Source: Acidobacteriota bacterium | GTDB lineage: Bacteria > Acidobacteriota > Terriglobia > Terriglobales > Acidobacteriaceae | NCBI GenBank assembly: GCA_021816455.1 | Contig: JAKAXU010000013.1 | Location: forward strand, 1 to 64,000 | DNA length: 64,000 nt | Direction: 5' to 3' | Shown here: piece after piece, positions 38,257 through 47,500 of the stretch | How the letters are laid out: every line of letters starts with the position of its first letter | Numbering within the stretch: the first letter of the stretch is position 1 | The notes under the pieces: generated by a model | Seen by the model: only the letters and a program-made list of their open reading frames with translations | Told to the model about the DNA's origin: nothing | The model's database searches: none | Program-made: the position numbers and the translations under genes

Positions 38257-39735
38257 ATGTCTGATCTGAAATCTGCGGAGTGTTCTTTCAAGCGTCGTGC
38301 CAAGATTGTCGCCACCCTTGGGCCATCCTCCAACTCGGAGCCAGTCTTTCGGCAACTCGTGCGCGCCGGCATCAATGTCGTCCGGCTGAACTTTTCCCAT
38401 GGCACCCAGGAGGAGAAACTTGCGCTCATTCAGATGATCCGCAAGGTCAGCGCCGAGGAGCGGCGTCCGCTCTGCCTGCTGGCCGATCTTCAGGGACCGA
38501 AGATTCGCACCTCCAAGCTCAAAGACCATCAGCCGGTCATGCTCGTCGCCGGAAAGCGCATCACGATTACGCCGCGCGAGGTGGAAGGAACCGTCGAACT
38601 GGTAGGCACAACCTTCAAGACACTGGCGGAAAACGTTGAGCAGGGTTCGCGGATCCTGCTCTCCGACGGCCTGATCGAGTTGCGTGTGGCCGAAGTGAAA
38701 GACGACGATGTCGTCTGTGAGATTGTCAACGGCGGCAAGCTGGGCGAAAACAAAGGCATCAATCTGCCGGGCATCCCGGTTCGCGTTCCTTCGCTCACGG
38801 AAAAAGATGCCATCGATCTGGAGTTCGCCCTCCGGAGTGGCGTCGATGCCGTTGCCGTCTCGTTTGTTCGTACTGCCGAAGACGTCAATCTGGTCCGCAA
38901 TCGTGTCGCCGCTTACGGCAGCAGCACCTGGATCATCGCCAAGCTGGAAAAACCGCAGGCTATCGAACACCTCGACGCGATTCTCGAAGTGTCTGACGGC
39001 ATCATGGTTGCCCGAGGCGATCTAGGCGTCGAAGTCCCCCCGGAAAAAGTTCCAGCCATTCAGAAACACATCATCCGCCGCGCTGCCTATCACCGCAAGC
39101 CCGTGATCACCGCGACGCAGATGCTGGAGTCGATGATTGAAAATCCTCGTCCCACGCGCGCCGAAGTCTCCGATGTTGCCAACGCGATCTATGACGGCAC
39201 CGATGCGGTGATGCTCTCCGGCGAGTCGGCGATGGGTGCATATCCCGTCGCTGCTGTGGAGATGATGGCCCGCATTGTCGCGGAGACCGAGGCAAACATC
39301 CTCCGCATGCACGCCGACGGATACTCGCAGCACGTCCCGCGCCATAAATCGCTTTCCGTGGCCGAGACGATCTGCGAAGCCACCGCACACGCCGCACTGG
39401 ATCTGGAACTGAAAGGCATCGCCATCTTTACAGAATCCGCCGCAACGGCGATCAAGCTTTCCAAATATAAGCCCGTCGCGCCCATATATGCCTTCAGCTC
39501 GGTGGATGTCACCATTAATCGCCTGAATCTGCTCTGGGGTGTGGAGCCGGTTGGCTGCGACAAAGTGCAGACCGCCGAGGCAATGATCGAGCTGGCCGAA
39601 ACCGAACTGGAAAAATACGGCTACGCGCACAAGGGCGACATCGTCGCGATCATCGCCGGAACAGGAACCAAATCCGGCTCGACCAACTTCCTGCGCCTGC
39701 ACAAGCTGGGTGACCACATCAGTCGTAGCGCGTAG
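38257..39735 (+). CDS. pyk: Pyruvate kinase
   Basis: The 492-residue product matches pyruvate kinase over its length: KIVATLGPSS at the start, RLNFSHG, the LQGPKIRT segment, the active site MVARGDLGVEVP, and ITATQMLESMI. It transfers phosphate from phosphoenolpyruvate to ADP in glycolysis. ATG 38257 is used because the upstream frame (from 38101) has no homology and GGAG lies before it. The C-terminal effector domain is complete. Confidence 0.98.
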   Translation: MSDLKSAECSFKRRAKIVATLGPSSNSEPVFRQLVRAGINVVRLNFSHGTQEEKLALIQMIRKVSAEERRPLCLLADLQGPKIRTSKLKDHQPVMLVAGKRITITPREVEGTVELVGTTFKTLAENVEQGSRILLSDGLIELRVAEVKDDDVVCEIVNGGKLGENKGINLPGIPVRVPSLTEKDAIDLEFALRSGVDAVAVSFVRTAEDVNLVRNRVAAYGSSTWIIAKLEKPQAIEHLDAILEVSDGIMVARGDLGVEVPPEKVPAIQKHIIRRAAYHRKPVITATQMLESMIENPRPTRAEVSDVANAIYDGTDAVMLSGESAMGAYPVAAVEMMARIVAETEANILRMHADGYSQHVPRHKSLSVAETICEATAHAALDLELKGIAIFTESAATAIKLSKYKPVAPIYAFSSVDVTINRLNLLWGVEPVGCDKVQTAEAMIELAETELEKYGYAHKGDIVAIIAGTGTKSGSTNFLRLHKLGDHISRSA

Positions 39736-39786
39736 TGGCGGGTTCTGGGCGAGGGATTGTTCGCCTGAACCAGGGACAGAGCAAGT

Positions 39787-39813
39787 GCGGCTTCGGAGAA
39801 CTCCCGAAGCCGC
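39787..39813. terminator. Bidirectional terminator hairpin after pyk
   Basis: GCGGCTTCGG (39787-39796) and CCGAAGCCGC (39804-39813) form a perfect ten-base stem between the convergent pyk and tonB genes. There is no T tract on either side, so the strength is uncertain. Confidence 0.45.
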
Positions 39814-39851
39814 TCCTGTCTGCGCAGATTTTCGTTGTGATCAATGGCCGC

Positions 39852-40970
39852 TTACTGGACGTTGTATTGGAAGCGGAAGCGCAATTGAAGATAAGGGCCG
39901 TGGAACTCCCGTGGCAGCGGAGGATAATCCGCTCCCTGAATTGCGCCCCACGCCGCGCGGTCCAGCGCCACATCGCCGGAGCGTCCGGTTAGCATCATCG
40001 CGTGCGGAGCCAGGCGGCCGTTCGGCAGGATGGTGAAGACAATTTCGACAACGCCACGCTTCAGGATCGGTGGATTCACCTCTTCGGGAATCAGGGGATC
40101 CCAGGTGCGATAGGTCTCCCGGATCACGCGCTGCATATATGGCCCAAAATCGACGCCCTGTGTGTCGGAGAGAATCTCGGCTCCGCCAGCGGCTCCCGGA
40201 TGTTGATTCAGTCCGCCGCCCGTGGCCTGATCGCCACCGGATTCGGTCATATCCCGCGCGGAGTTGCGGAGCGCCTGCTGGATGAGCGCCTGCGGATTCT
40301 GAAAGGCCTGTGCGAAGTTTGGCTTGGCGGGAACCTGCGCGGGGCGAGGAGATTCCATCGCGGGAGCCGCCGCCTGCGGCGTGGGGATCGGTGGCGGAGC
40401 AGGCACCGTCGCCTGTTCCTGCTGCGCGGGCGAAGCGGGCTTGGGCGCAGGTTGTGCAGCCTGCCGTTTCTTTTCCAGCTCGCGCAGCGCATCCAGAGTC
40501 TTGCGGTCCACATGGGTCTCGCTCGGCTTCACCGGAGCCGGTTTTTGCCGGGTCTTCTGCACCTCGCGCAGTGCATCCGGAAGCTGATCGAGATAGGTCA
40601 GATCCTTGCGCTGTTTGATCGCGTCAAAGGGGTCAATGACTTGTGGCTGGTGAAAGACATAGCGGGGAATCCAGGTGAAAGCGGAAAACAGCAGAATGTG
40701 CAGCAGGATGGAGATCCAGATGCCTTCGCGGATACGCTGCCAGCGCCGCTCATCTTCATACTCGGCAATTCGCTCCAGCAACTCGTGCGTGTCATAGTCC
40801 AGATAACGCGACGAGGAAAATCCGGAGCTTTGCTTCTCGGCGGTTTCCCCACCTTCCGTTTCGACAGCGGGAGAAGCAGCGGCTTCGTCGGATAGCAGTA
40901 CCGTCCCTGTTTCGCGCAGGGAATCGCTGGCGGATTCCTTCGGGTTGCTGTTGACTTCGTTTTGGGACAT
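39852..40970 (-). CDS. TonB-family energy transducer
   Basis: A 372-residue protein. The ATG at 40970 (MSQNEVNSN) is used because the TTG at 41009 has no ribosome site. A cytoplasmic acidic N-terminus of about 90 residues precedes one membrane helix (IWISILLHILLFSAF). A proline/alanine/lysine-rich periplasmic linker follows, and the C-terminus carries a TonB-type domain (YRTWDPLIPEEV, RLAPHAMMLTGRSGD). It would pass the proton motive force to outer-membrane receptors such as the two at 19.7 and 23.9 kb. ExbB and ExbD are not in the window, and the N-terminal region is longer than usual. Confidence 0.8.
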   Translation of the reverse strand: MSQNEVNSNPKESASDSLRETGTVLLSDEAAASPAVETEGGETAEKQSSGFSSSRYLDYDTHELLERIAEYEDERRWQRIREGIWISILLHILLFSAFTWIPRYVFHQPQVIDPFDAIKQRKDLTYLDQLPDALREVQKTRQKPAPVKPSETHVDRKTLDALRELEKKRQAAQPAPKPASPAQQEQATVPAPPPIPTPQAAAPAMESPRPAQVPAKPNFAQAFQNPQALIQQALRNSARDMTESGGDQATGGGLNQHPGAAGGAEILSDTQGVDFGPYMQRVIRETYRTWDPLIPEEVNPPILKRGVVEIVFTILPNGRLAPHAMMLTGRSGDVALDRAAWGAIQGADYPPLPREFHGPYLQLRFRFQYNVQ

Positions 40971-41104
40971 ATCTTCGCAGATGGAGAATGGATTCGGTTC
41001 CGGCGCCAAGCGCGCTGGGAGGAATCCATCGTTTTTTTATTGTCTCATTAGTCGGATGCCCGAGGCCACGATTGCCGGAATTGATGAGAAGTGATCTGTG
41101 AGAT

Positions 41105-41803
41105 ATGACGCGCCGTCATACAATAAAGTTTGTCTGCATTCGAACGGATGATGGCTTGAAAGCTCCCATAACTCAGTGGATTACGCGCGGCAAGGTAGTT
41201 CTGCTGCCTGCGCTGATGAAGTTTGGTGTCGGCGGCCTCGCGCTGCTTTCGCTGATGGACGCCTCCAGCATTCCGGTTCCCATGGATCTGGCGCTGGCGG
41301 GATTCGTCTGGGCCAACCACAGTCGGTTCTGGCTCTATATTTTTGCAGCATCGGGAGGCTCGGCGTTGGGTGGCTTGGTGCCGTATGCGCTCGGGCGCGC
41401 CGGAGGTGAGCTGTTTCTGCTGCGTCGCATGGATCGCGCGCGCTTTGAAGCGATTCGTCTGCGCTTCGAGAAGCAGGAGTTCCTCGCCGTGTTCGTCCCC
41501 AGCATGTTGCCGCCGCCCACGCCGTGGAAGGCATTTGTCTTTGCAGCGGGTGTCTTTGAGATGCGCCCTCTGCCGTTCGTGCTGGCAGTCTTCTGCGGCA
41601 GGGTCATTCGCTGGACGCTGCTTTCGGTGCTGGTTCTGCGCTTCGGACCGGGAGCTGTGAACCTGATCGGCGATGCCGTCCGAAGTCACGGCTGGCTGCT
41701 GTTTGCGCTGCTTGCCCTGTTGGTGGCAGCGCTGCTTTTCTGGGTCTGGAGCAGCAGACGAAAGAACGGACCCCAAGAGTCGGCGCGCGCCGCGCAGCAG
41801 TGA
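41105..41803 (+). CDS. DedA/VTT-domain membrane protein
   Basis: A 232-residue protein with about five hydrophobic segments. It matches the DedA/SNARE-associated (VTT) fold: MDASSIPVPMDLALAGF and the GRAGGELF helix, plus FVPSMLPPPTPWKAFVFAAGV, which keeps the paired prolines of the family. DedA proteins act in membrane homeostasis and lipid scrambling. The start is uncertain: a -10-like TACAAT lies inside the frame at 41119-41124, so a downstream TTG at 41156 is possible. Its stop is 10 bp from the convergent moeA stop. Confidence 0.8.
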   Translation: MTRRHTIKFVCIRTDDGLKAPITQWITRGKVVLLPALMKFGVGGLALLSLMDASSIPVPMDLALAGFVWANHSRFWLYIFAASGGSALGGLVPYALGRAGGELFLLRRMDRARFEAIRLRFEKQEFLAVFVPSMLPPPTPWKAFVFAAGVFEMRPLPFVLAVFCGRVIRWTLLSVLVLRFGPGAVNLIGDAVRSHGWLLFALLALLVAALLFWVWSSRRKNGPQESARAAQQ

Positions 41804-41813
41804 AGCGAATCGA

Positions 41814-43325
41814 TCAGGCAAGCAAAATGGGCACGATACTTCCGTCGGCAACCGATTCAGCGTTCTCGTCAATGGCCACAAAACAGTTGGAGCGAGCCAG
41901 CGCGGCCAGGTCGCCAGAGCTTTGCCATGGCACCAGACGCACCTGCGGGCAGGCGGAGAAATCGCAGGACGCTGGCAGAAAGCGCGTCAAACCAGCTCGC
42001 CCGCGCCATTCGCCGGTCAACTGTGCCAGTGCAAATCGCGGCCCAGGTTCGGAATCTTCGGCGAGACCGGCGATCAGCGGCCCGCCGAAGAGATGAAAGG
42101 TCACGGTGCTCGAGATGGGGTTGCCCGGCAAAGCAAGGAACGGCAGTGGCTGGGCGTGACCGGCTGAGTCTGCTCGGGGAAGCTGGCCGAAGGCGACGGG
42201 CTTGCCGGGCTGGATGGCGACACCGCCGAAGAAAAATCGCGCCCCGGCGCGAGTGAGTGACTCCTCGACCAGATCGAATCGCCCAACAGAGATGCCTCCG
42301 CTGATCAGCAGCAGATCGGCAGTCATCGCCTGACGCAGACTTTCATCGAGCACCGCAGCGTGGTCAGCCGCTGCAGGAAGAATCAGCGGCTCGCCGTCCA
42401 GAGCGGTGACCAAAGCGGCCAGCATGGACGCGTTAGAGTTGCGAATCTGGGATGGGCCGGGACGCTGGTCCACCGGCACCAGCTCGTCGCCGGTGGTCAG
42501 GATGGCGACACGCGGACGCGGCGCGACACTCAGTTCGCGATAGCCATTCTGTGCAGCTATCGACACCTGACTGGCGCCAAGCCGAACGCCGACGGGCACC
42601 AGAAGGTCGCCTGCGTGCGCCTCGGCTGCCTGCGGAACGATGTTTTCACCCACGGTGACGGTTCGTGCGTCGACCAATCGGACGCAGTTCGACGATTGCT
42701 CGCAGTGCTCGACCATGAGCACCGCATCGGCGCCTGGTGGGAGCGGCGCGCCGGTCATGATCTCCCAGGCCTCTCCCGGTTCCAGATTGCCGACAATGGG
42801 CTGTCCGGCGCGAATGCGGCCCGTCAGCAGCAGAAACCGATGTGTGTTCGCCTCTGCCGCGCGGCAGGCGAATCCGTCCCTTGTCGCGCGTGGAAACGGA
42901 GGCTGATCGCGGTCGGCACGAATCTCCTGTGCAAGTACGCGTCCTGCTACCTGATCGAGCGGCAGAGGAACCGGCGTCCGGCGACCGGCTCGGAACCGCA
43001 GTGGACCGCGCCCTGTTCCGAGGAAATCAGGCAGAAAATCCGGACGCGTGAGCGGAGGCCGAAAACCTCCGCCGGAGGGAAATCCATACCAGTTGCGCAC
43101 AGCGGCGAATGAGGCGGCCGGAGGCGGTTCGCGCAACGGCTGGCGCAACTGGAGACTGCCACCGCGTGCCAACGGATGCTCCTCCGGAGCGGGGATCTCC
43201 TGCTCCGCCGCGCGAAAGGCGAGGTAACGGCGGATCTGATCCATTGCGTCCTGAAATCGGATCCGCGTTGCCGCAGCACTGGCCGCGTCAAAGCTGCGCG
43301 GAGGGGTTGGTTGAGTGGATTTCAC
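41814..43325 (-). CDS. moeA: Molybdopterin molybdotransferase, with a long insertion
   Basis: The 503-residue product has the MoeA domains: DGFACRAAE, TGAPLPPGADAV, the GDELVP and ISGGISVGRFDLV motifs, and the ALPGNPISS segment. It inserts molybdenum into molybdopterin. A TTG at 43382 lies in the terminator hairpin of the upstream gene, so I use GTG 43325; ATG 43244 is also possible. Between the usual N-terminal helix (about residue 25) and the FPRATRDGFAC motif there is about 75 residues more than in typical MoeA, rich in proline, arginine and glycine. Otherwise the enzyme looks intact. Confidence 0.9.
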   Translation of the reverse strand: MKSTQPTPPRSFDAASAAATRIRFQDAMDQIRRYLAFRAAEQEIPAPEEHPLARGGSLQLRQPLREPPPAASFAAVRNWYGFPSGGGFRPPLTRPDFLPDFLGTGRGPLRFRAGRRTPVPLPLDQVAGRVLAQEIRADRDQPPFPRATRDGFACRAAEANTHRFLLLTGRIRAGQPIVGNLEPGEAWEIMTGAPLPPGADAVLMVEHCEQSSNCVRLVDARTVTVGENIVPQAAEAHAGDLLVPVGVRLGASQVSIAAQNGYRELSVAPRPRVAILTTGDELVPVDQRPGPSQIRNSNASMLAALVTALDGEPLILPAAADHAAVLDESLRQAMTADLLLISGGISVGRFDLVEESLTRAGARFFFGGVAIQPGKPVAFGQLPRADSAGHAQPLPFLALPGNPISSTVTFHLFGGPLIAGLAEDSEPGPRFALAQLTGEWRGRAGLTRFLPASCDFSACPQVRLVPWQSSGDLAALARSNCFVAIDENAESVADGSIVPILLA

Positions 43326-43369
43326 GTGGTCTGCCTCGCGTCCATTCGATTGTAGAGGAGTGCGCCCGC

Positions 43370-43410
43370 GTCCAAAAGCCAACAGGCCGCTGCGAGCAGC
43401 GACCTGTTGG
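43370..43410 (-). terminator. Rho-independent terminator of the TPR protein gene
   Basis: On the minus strand CCAACAGG pairs with CCTGTTGG, around an inner CGCTGC/GCAGCG stem (43410-43379), and CTTTT follows. It closes the transcript of the carboxypeptidase-regulatory/TPR gene and separates it from moeA. Confidence 0.75.
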
Positions 43411-43430
43411 CCTTGAGCCTTTCAGCGGGA

Positions 43431-44651
43431 CTATTTCTTTGCGCGATAGTGCGACTGCACCTTTTCGCCCGCAGAGGTCAGCACGTCCGTTGCGTCCTTG
43501 GCAAACAAGCCATTCGGATCAATGGACAGGTACTTCTGGTAGGCATCAACAGTGCCTGGAGGCAGAACGATCTTCTGTGTTTTGGCGTCGAAGGTTGCCT
43601 TCTGCGTAAGCGCCTGCGCCTTCAGGTAAAAGAGAATTGCGTAGGCGGGCGTGTTCGACGCAGGTGTCGCGGCGATTGCCTTGTCGGCGGCAGCGGCCTG
43701 AGCATCTGGATCGCTCATTGCGCCTGTGCTGTTCATGGCGTACAAGAGCTTCGTCTCATTGGCGTAGTACATCGAAGCCTGAGCAGGTGCGGCTTTGGCC
43801 GCAGCATCGAACGCAGTCGCGGCATCCGCGGATTTTTTCTCATGGATGTACGCCGTTCCAATGCCGCTCTGCGCCGCGCCTTGCAGTTCGGGATTGGGTT
43901 TTTTGCTCGCGGCATCCGCATCGAGAGCTTTCTTGAATGCGGTAATGGCGTCGTCATATTTGCCGAGGCCATTGTCCGCATTGCCCAGCTCCACCCACAA
44001 AATGCCCGCGTCCGGCTTCAGCGCCGTGTCCTTCTGCATCAGCGCAGCGGCAGCGCCGTATTTTTCCGTCTTGATGGCAGCCACTTTGGCTGCAAGGTCG
44101 GCCTTGGATGCGCTGGCACCGAGCGCCTGAGCTGCGGTCGTCTGTGCCTGATCGCCGTCGTGAATGTTCGCACGCGCCGTCGCGAGGTCTGAATTGAGCA
44201 CCTTGATCATTGCGTTGGACTTCATCGCCTCAGCGTTCTTCTTCTTGAACTCCTCGACCTGCTTCTGCAACTCGGGGCTGAGCTTGTCAATGTACTCCTT
44301 GCGGGACATATCGAAGTCTGCAGCCACGTCCTGGCCTGCCACAATTTTTACGTTGGGCACTTCGTCGACGTATTTGCCGGCGGGTGTATCCGGGAAGGAA
44401 AGAAGAATCTGATACGTGCCGGGAGCAATGCCTGTGCCAGTGTAGTCACCGGCTGCATTCACGGGAAAAGTGTATTTGATCGTTTTGCCACCGTCCGTGG
44501 AGAGCGTTGCGGTGCCATTCCCGCGCGGGACACCGGTCGGGTCAGTGACATGGCCATGGATTTTGCCGGTGGCGTCGGGAGTGGCCTGAGCCTGCATCGC
44601 TGTGCCGAAGGCAAAGATGGCGCAGAGGAATAGCAGAAGTCTAAGTTTCAT
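43431..44651 (-). CDS. Exported carboxypeptidase-regulatory/TPR protein
   Basis: A 406-residue protein with a clear Sec signal (MKLRLLLFLCAIFAFG, cut after AMQAQ). Residues about 30-110 are a carboxypeptidase-regulatory Ig-like repeat (KIHGHVTDPTGVPRG). A lysine/glutamate helical region and several tetratricopeptide units follow (for example GILWVELGNADNGLGKYDD). It resembles proteins of Acidobacteriota that pair an Ig-like repeat with TPRs. Function unknown. A terminator lies directly after the stop. Confidence 0.8.
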   Translation of the reverse strand: MKLRLLLFLCAIFAFGTAMQAQATPDATGKIHGHVTDPTGVPRGNGTATLSTDGGKTIKYTFPVNAAGDYTGTGIAPGTYQILLSFPDTPAGKYVDEVPNVKIVAGQDVAADFDMSRKEYIDKLSPELQKQVEEFKKKNAEAMKSNAMIKVLNSDLATARANIHDGDQAQTTAAQALGASASKADLAAKVAAIKTEKYGAAAALMQKDTALKPDAGILWVELGNADNGLGKYDDAITAFKKALDADAASKKPNPELQGAAQSGIGTAYIHEKKSADAATAFDAAAKAAPAQASMYYANETKLLYAMNSTGAMSDPDAQAAAADKAIAATPASNTPAYAILFYLKAQALTQKATFDAKTQKIVLPPGTVDAYQKYLSIDPNGLFAKDATDVLTSAGEKVQSHYRAKK

Positions 44652-44717
44652 TTTCGTCTCCTGACATTCTGCGGCGTTTGCGGCTGCTGCAGAATGCGAT
44701 CTTCGGAACGTTTCCGT

Positions 44718-45461
44718 TCAAGCCTGAAAGTTGTGAGCAGGGCTGTGGGCAGCCGAGCCTGGCTTCTGATAGGGTATCGGATCGGGCACCTGAGCCGCTG
44801 AAAAAGCACGCAACCGAAGGGCGCAGCTTTCGCATACGCCGCAGGCCAGATGCTCATCCCTGTAGCAGGACCACGTTAACTCCAGAGGCGCATCGGATTC
44901 AAGCCCAAGTCGGATGATTTCCGTTTTGGAAAGCCGAATGAGCGGCGTGACAACCTGGATGCCGCCCTCTTTAGTGCCAGTCTGAATCAGCCGCTGGAAT
45001 GCTTCGTAATATGCCGGACGGCAGTCCGGGTAACCGGAGCTGTCCTGTTCGACGGCTCCGATGTAGACGCGAGTAGCTCCGAGCACCTCTGCCCAGCTCA
45101 CCGCGGCGGAGAGAAAATGGGCGTTGCGAAACGGGACATAGGTGACCGGGATTTTGCTGCCGATCGCCTCCGTCGTCCCGGCATTTGGCACTTCGATCGA
45201 GCTGTCTGTGAGCGCTGAGCCGCCAATGATGCGGAAAAGATCGATGCGCAACGGCAGAAACTGCCGCAGTCCAAGATGCTCGGCAATCGCGCGAGCAGCG
45301 GACAGTTCGCGCGCTTCGGTGCGCTGGCCGTAGCTGAAGTGAATGCCGTAGGCCTCGGTCTCGCGGGCGGCGAGCGCGGCAGTGACGCAGCTGTCCATCC
45401 CACCGGAAAGGCAGACGACGGAGCGTGGGCGCGGAGTGGACAGGTTTGGTTTCGCCTGCAT
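44718..45461 (-). CDS. queC: 7-cyano-7-deazaguanine synthase
   Basis: The 247-residue product has the ATP-binding PP-loop (LSGGMDSCVTAA) and the zinc-binding cysteines (SCYRDEHLACGVCESC) of QueC. It converts 7-carboxy-7-deazaguanine to preQ0 in queuosine biosynthesis. Homology starts near ATG 45461; a GTG at 45506 would add a non-conserved tail. No other que gene is in the window. Confidence 0.95.
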   Translation of the reverse strand: MQAKPNLSTPRPRSVVCLSGGMDSCVTAALAARETEAYGIHFSYGQRTEARELSAARAIAEHLGLRQFLPLRIDLFRIIGGSALTDSSIEVPNAGTTEAIGSKIPVTYVPFRNAHFLSAAVSWAEVLGATRVYIGAVEQDSSGYPDCRPAYYEAFQRLIQTGTKEGGIQVVTPLIRLSKTEIIRLGLESDAPLELTWSCYRDEHLACGVCESCALRLRAFSAAQVPDPIPYQKPGSAAHSPAHNFQA

Positions 45462-45522
45462 GGTTTTATGGTATCGCGGTATTTCAGCCGGGCGACTGAG
45501 GGGCACGGCTTCGCAGTCGGCC

Positions 45523-45528
45523 TACAAT
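45523..45528 (+). promoter_or_regulatory. -10 box for a possibly leaderless GNAT transcript
   Basis: TACAAT at 45523-45528 lies eight bases before the ATG at 45537 and no Shine-Dalgarno is visible, so transcription could start at or near the start codon. The -35 is not clear. Confidence 0.35.
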
Positions 45529-45536
45529 AAAAAGCG

Positions 45537-46067
45537 ATGCTCACACTGAGAAAAGCAAGTGCAGAGGATGTACCACTGATCCTTGATTTCATTCGCGCTT
45601 TGGCTGCATTTGAACGCGCGCCCGACGCGGTGACCGCTACCGAGGAAGGATTACTGCGTGACGGTTTTGGCCCGCGACCCTACTATCATTGCCTGATTGC
45701 CGAGTGGAACGGAAGGCCTGTCGGTTTTGCGCTCTGGTTCTTCAACTACTCGACTTGGACGGGCCGTCCAGGGATTCACCTGGAGGATATCTTCGTCCAT
45801 CCGGAGCAGCGCGGTAAGGGAATCGGCAAGGCGCTGCTGGCGCAGGTGGCGGCTGCTGCGCATGCGCTGGGTTGCCCGCGTTTGCAGTGGCAGGTGCTGG
45901 ACTGGAATGCGCCTGCGATCGACTTCTATCGCTCGCTCGGCGGGCAGTTTCTGGACGAGTGGCGGAACGTGCGTATGGAGCCGGATGCAATTGCCCGGCT
46001 GGCAGAGCTTGCACCGGGGATTCGTGAGGAGGAGCCTCCTACCGGCGCGGAGCGAATCGATGAGTGA
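45537..46067 (+). CDS. GNAT N-acetyltransferase (SSAT-like)
   Basis: A 176-residue protein with the GNAT core: GIHLEDIFVHPEQRGKGIGK and NAPAIDFYRSLGG. The pattern is closest to diamine/spermidine acetyltransferases, so a polyamine or similar amine is a likely acceptor. Its stop overlaps the start of trmFO by eight bases, so the two are probably translated together. It diverges from queC, with a -10-like TACAAT only eight bases before its ATG. Confidence 0.85.
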   Translation: MLTLRKASAEDVPLILDFIRALAAFERAPDAVTATEEGLLRDGFGPRPYYHCLIAEWNGRPVGFALWFFNYSTWTGRPGIHLEDIFVHPEQRGKGIGKALLAQVAAAAHALGCPRLQWQVLDWNAPAIDFYRSLGGQFLDEWRNVRMEPDAIARLAELAPGIREEEPPTGAERIDE

Positions 46068-47442
46068 GCCGAAGAATGGACCGAGGATTCGCGTGATCGG
46101 CGGAGGACTGGCCGGCCCCGAGGCTGCTCTGACGGCTGCCCGGCTGGGTTGCGCGGTGGATCTCTTTGAGATGCGGCGCGAAGCGAACGGGCAGGCTGTG
46201 TTGACGCCGGCACACCAGACGACGGAGTTTGGAGAGCTGGTGTGCTCAAATTCGCTCAAAAGCGAGTCTCCGAACACGGCTCCGTGGCTGCTGAAGCAGG
46301 AGATGCGCAGCGCCGGTTCGCGGCTGCTGGCGCTGGCCGATGCGACGGCGGTTCCGGCAGGTCACGCGTTGGCCGTGGATCGAGTCGAGTTTTCGCGTCG
46401 CATCGCAGAGGCCATTGCCGCTGAGCCGCGCATCTGCGTCCGCCGCGAGGAGGTGACCTCGCTGGATGCAGGCGGATACGCCCTTACGGTTGTAGCCTCC
46501 GGTCCGCTGACCTCCGATGCTCTGAGCACAGAGATTGCCCGGCTGACGGGCAGCGAGCATCTATCGTTTTATGACTCGATTTCGCCCATTGTGGATGCGG
46601 ATTCGATCGACATGGACCGCGTGTATTTTGCCGCACGCTGGGACAAAGGGACGGCGGATTACATTAACTGTCCCATGACGCGTGAAGAGTACGAGGCGTT
46701 TCTGAATGCGCTGACGACGGCTGAGGCCGCGCAGGCGCGGGAGTGGGAAAAAGCAGAGTATTTTGAGGGGTGCTTGCCGATTGAAGTACTGGCGCGCCGA
46801 GGGCCGGATACGCTGCGCTTTGGACCGATGAAGCCGGTGGGGCTGCGCGATCCGCGCACGGGCCGGACACCATGGGCGGTGGTGCAGTTGCGAAAGGAAA
46901 ATCTACGTGCAGACAGCTATAACCTGGTAGGTTTTCAGAATCATTTGAAGTTCGGAGAGCAGGCGCGCGTGCTGCGGATGATTCCAGGCCTGGAGAGCGC
47001 GAAGTTTCTGCGCTACGGGCAGATTCACCGTAATACATACATCTGTTCGCCGCGGCTGCTGGATGAGTGTCTGCGCCTGCGCAGCCATCCTTCGCTGCTG
47101 TTTGCAGGGCAGCTTTCGGGGGTTGAGGGATATACGGAGTCGATCGCTTCGGGGCTGCTTGCGGGTATCTACGCGGCGGCTCTGCTGCGTGGCGCAATGC
47201 CGGTTGCGGCTCCACGCTCCACGGCACTTGGCTCGCTGACGCACTACATCACGCACGCGGACACAGAGCACTTCCAACCCGCCAATATTACCTTCGACCT
47301 GCTGCCGCAGTTGGAAGAGGAGATGCGCCGACGCGTGCGCGACAAAAAAGAGCGACACCGGATCGTCTGTGAACGCGCGCTCGAAGCCGCCGCCGTCTGG
47401 CGCGCGGAGTGTGGATTGCACGAAGCACTGACGGCGGTCTGA
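46060..47442 (+). CDS. trmFO: tRNA:m5U54 methyltransferase, folate- and FAD-dependent
   Basis: The 460-residue product has the N-terminal FAD motif VIGGGLAGPEAA and the TrmFO blocks ELVCSNSLKSE, RVEFSRRIAEAI, and QPANITFDLLPQLEEE. It uses methylenetetrahydrofolate to make ribothymidine at position 54 of tRNA. The longer frame upstream (from 45697) is not homologous; ATG 46060 is the normal start. It overlaps the GNAT stop by eight bases. Confidence 0.96.
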   Translation: MSEPKNGPRIRVIGGGLAGPEAALTAARLGCAVDLFEMRREANGQAVLTPAHQTTEFGELVCSNSLKSESPNTAPWLLKQEMRSAGSRLLALADATAVPAGHALAVDRVEFSRRIAEAIAAEPRICVRREEVTSLDAGGYALTVVASGPLTSDALSTEIARLTGSEHLSFYDSISPIVDADSIDMDRVYFAARWDKGTADYINCPMTREEYEAFLNALTTAEAAQAREWEKAEYFEGCLPIEVLARRGPDTLRFGPMKPVGLRDPRTGRTPWAVVQLRKENLRADSYNLVGFQNHLKFGEQARVLRMIPGLESAKFLRYGQIHRNTYICSPRLLDECLRLRSHPSLLFAGQLSGVEGYTESIASGLLAGIYAAALLRGAMPVAAPRSTALGSLTHYITHADTEHFQPANITFDLLPQLEEEMRRRVRDKKERHRIVCERALEAAAVWRAECGLHEALTAV

Positions 47443-47500
47443 TCGCTCTGCCGCAGACGCATGGATGTATCTGTGATGAGTGCATCCGGAGGAAGACTGA

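Noticed and set aside
43326-43382. N-terminal extension of moeA starting at TTG 43382
   Set aside because: The TTG is inside the terminator hairpin of the preceding gene; GTG 43325 or ATG 43244 is used instead.
45697-46059. Upstream extension of trmFO
   Set aside because: It overlaps the GNAT gene in another frame and has no homology; trmFO homology begins at ATG 46060.
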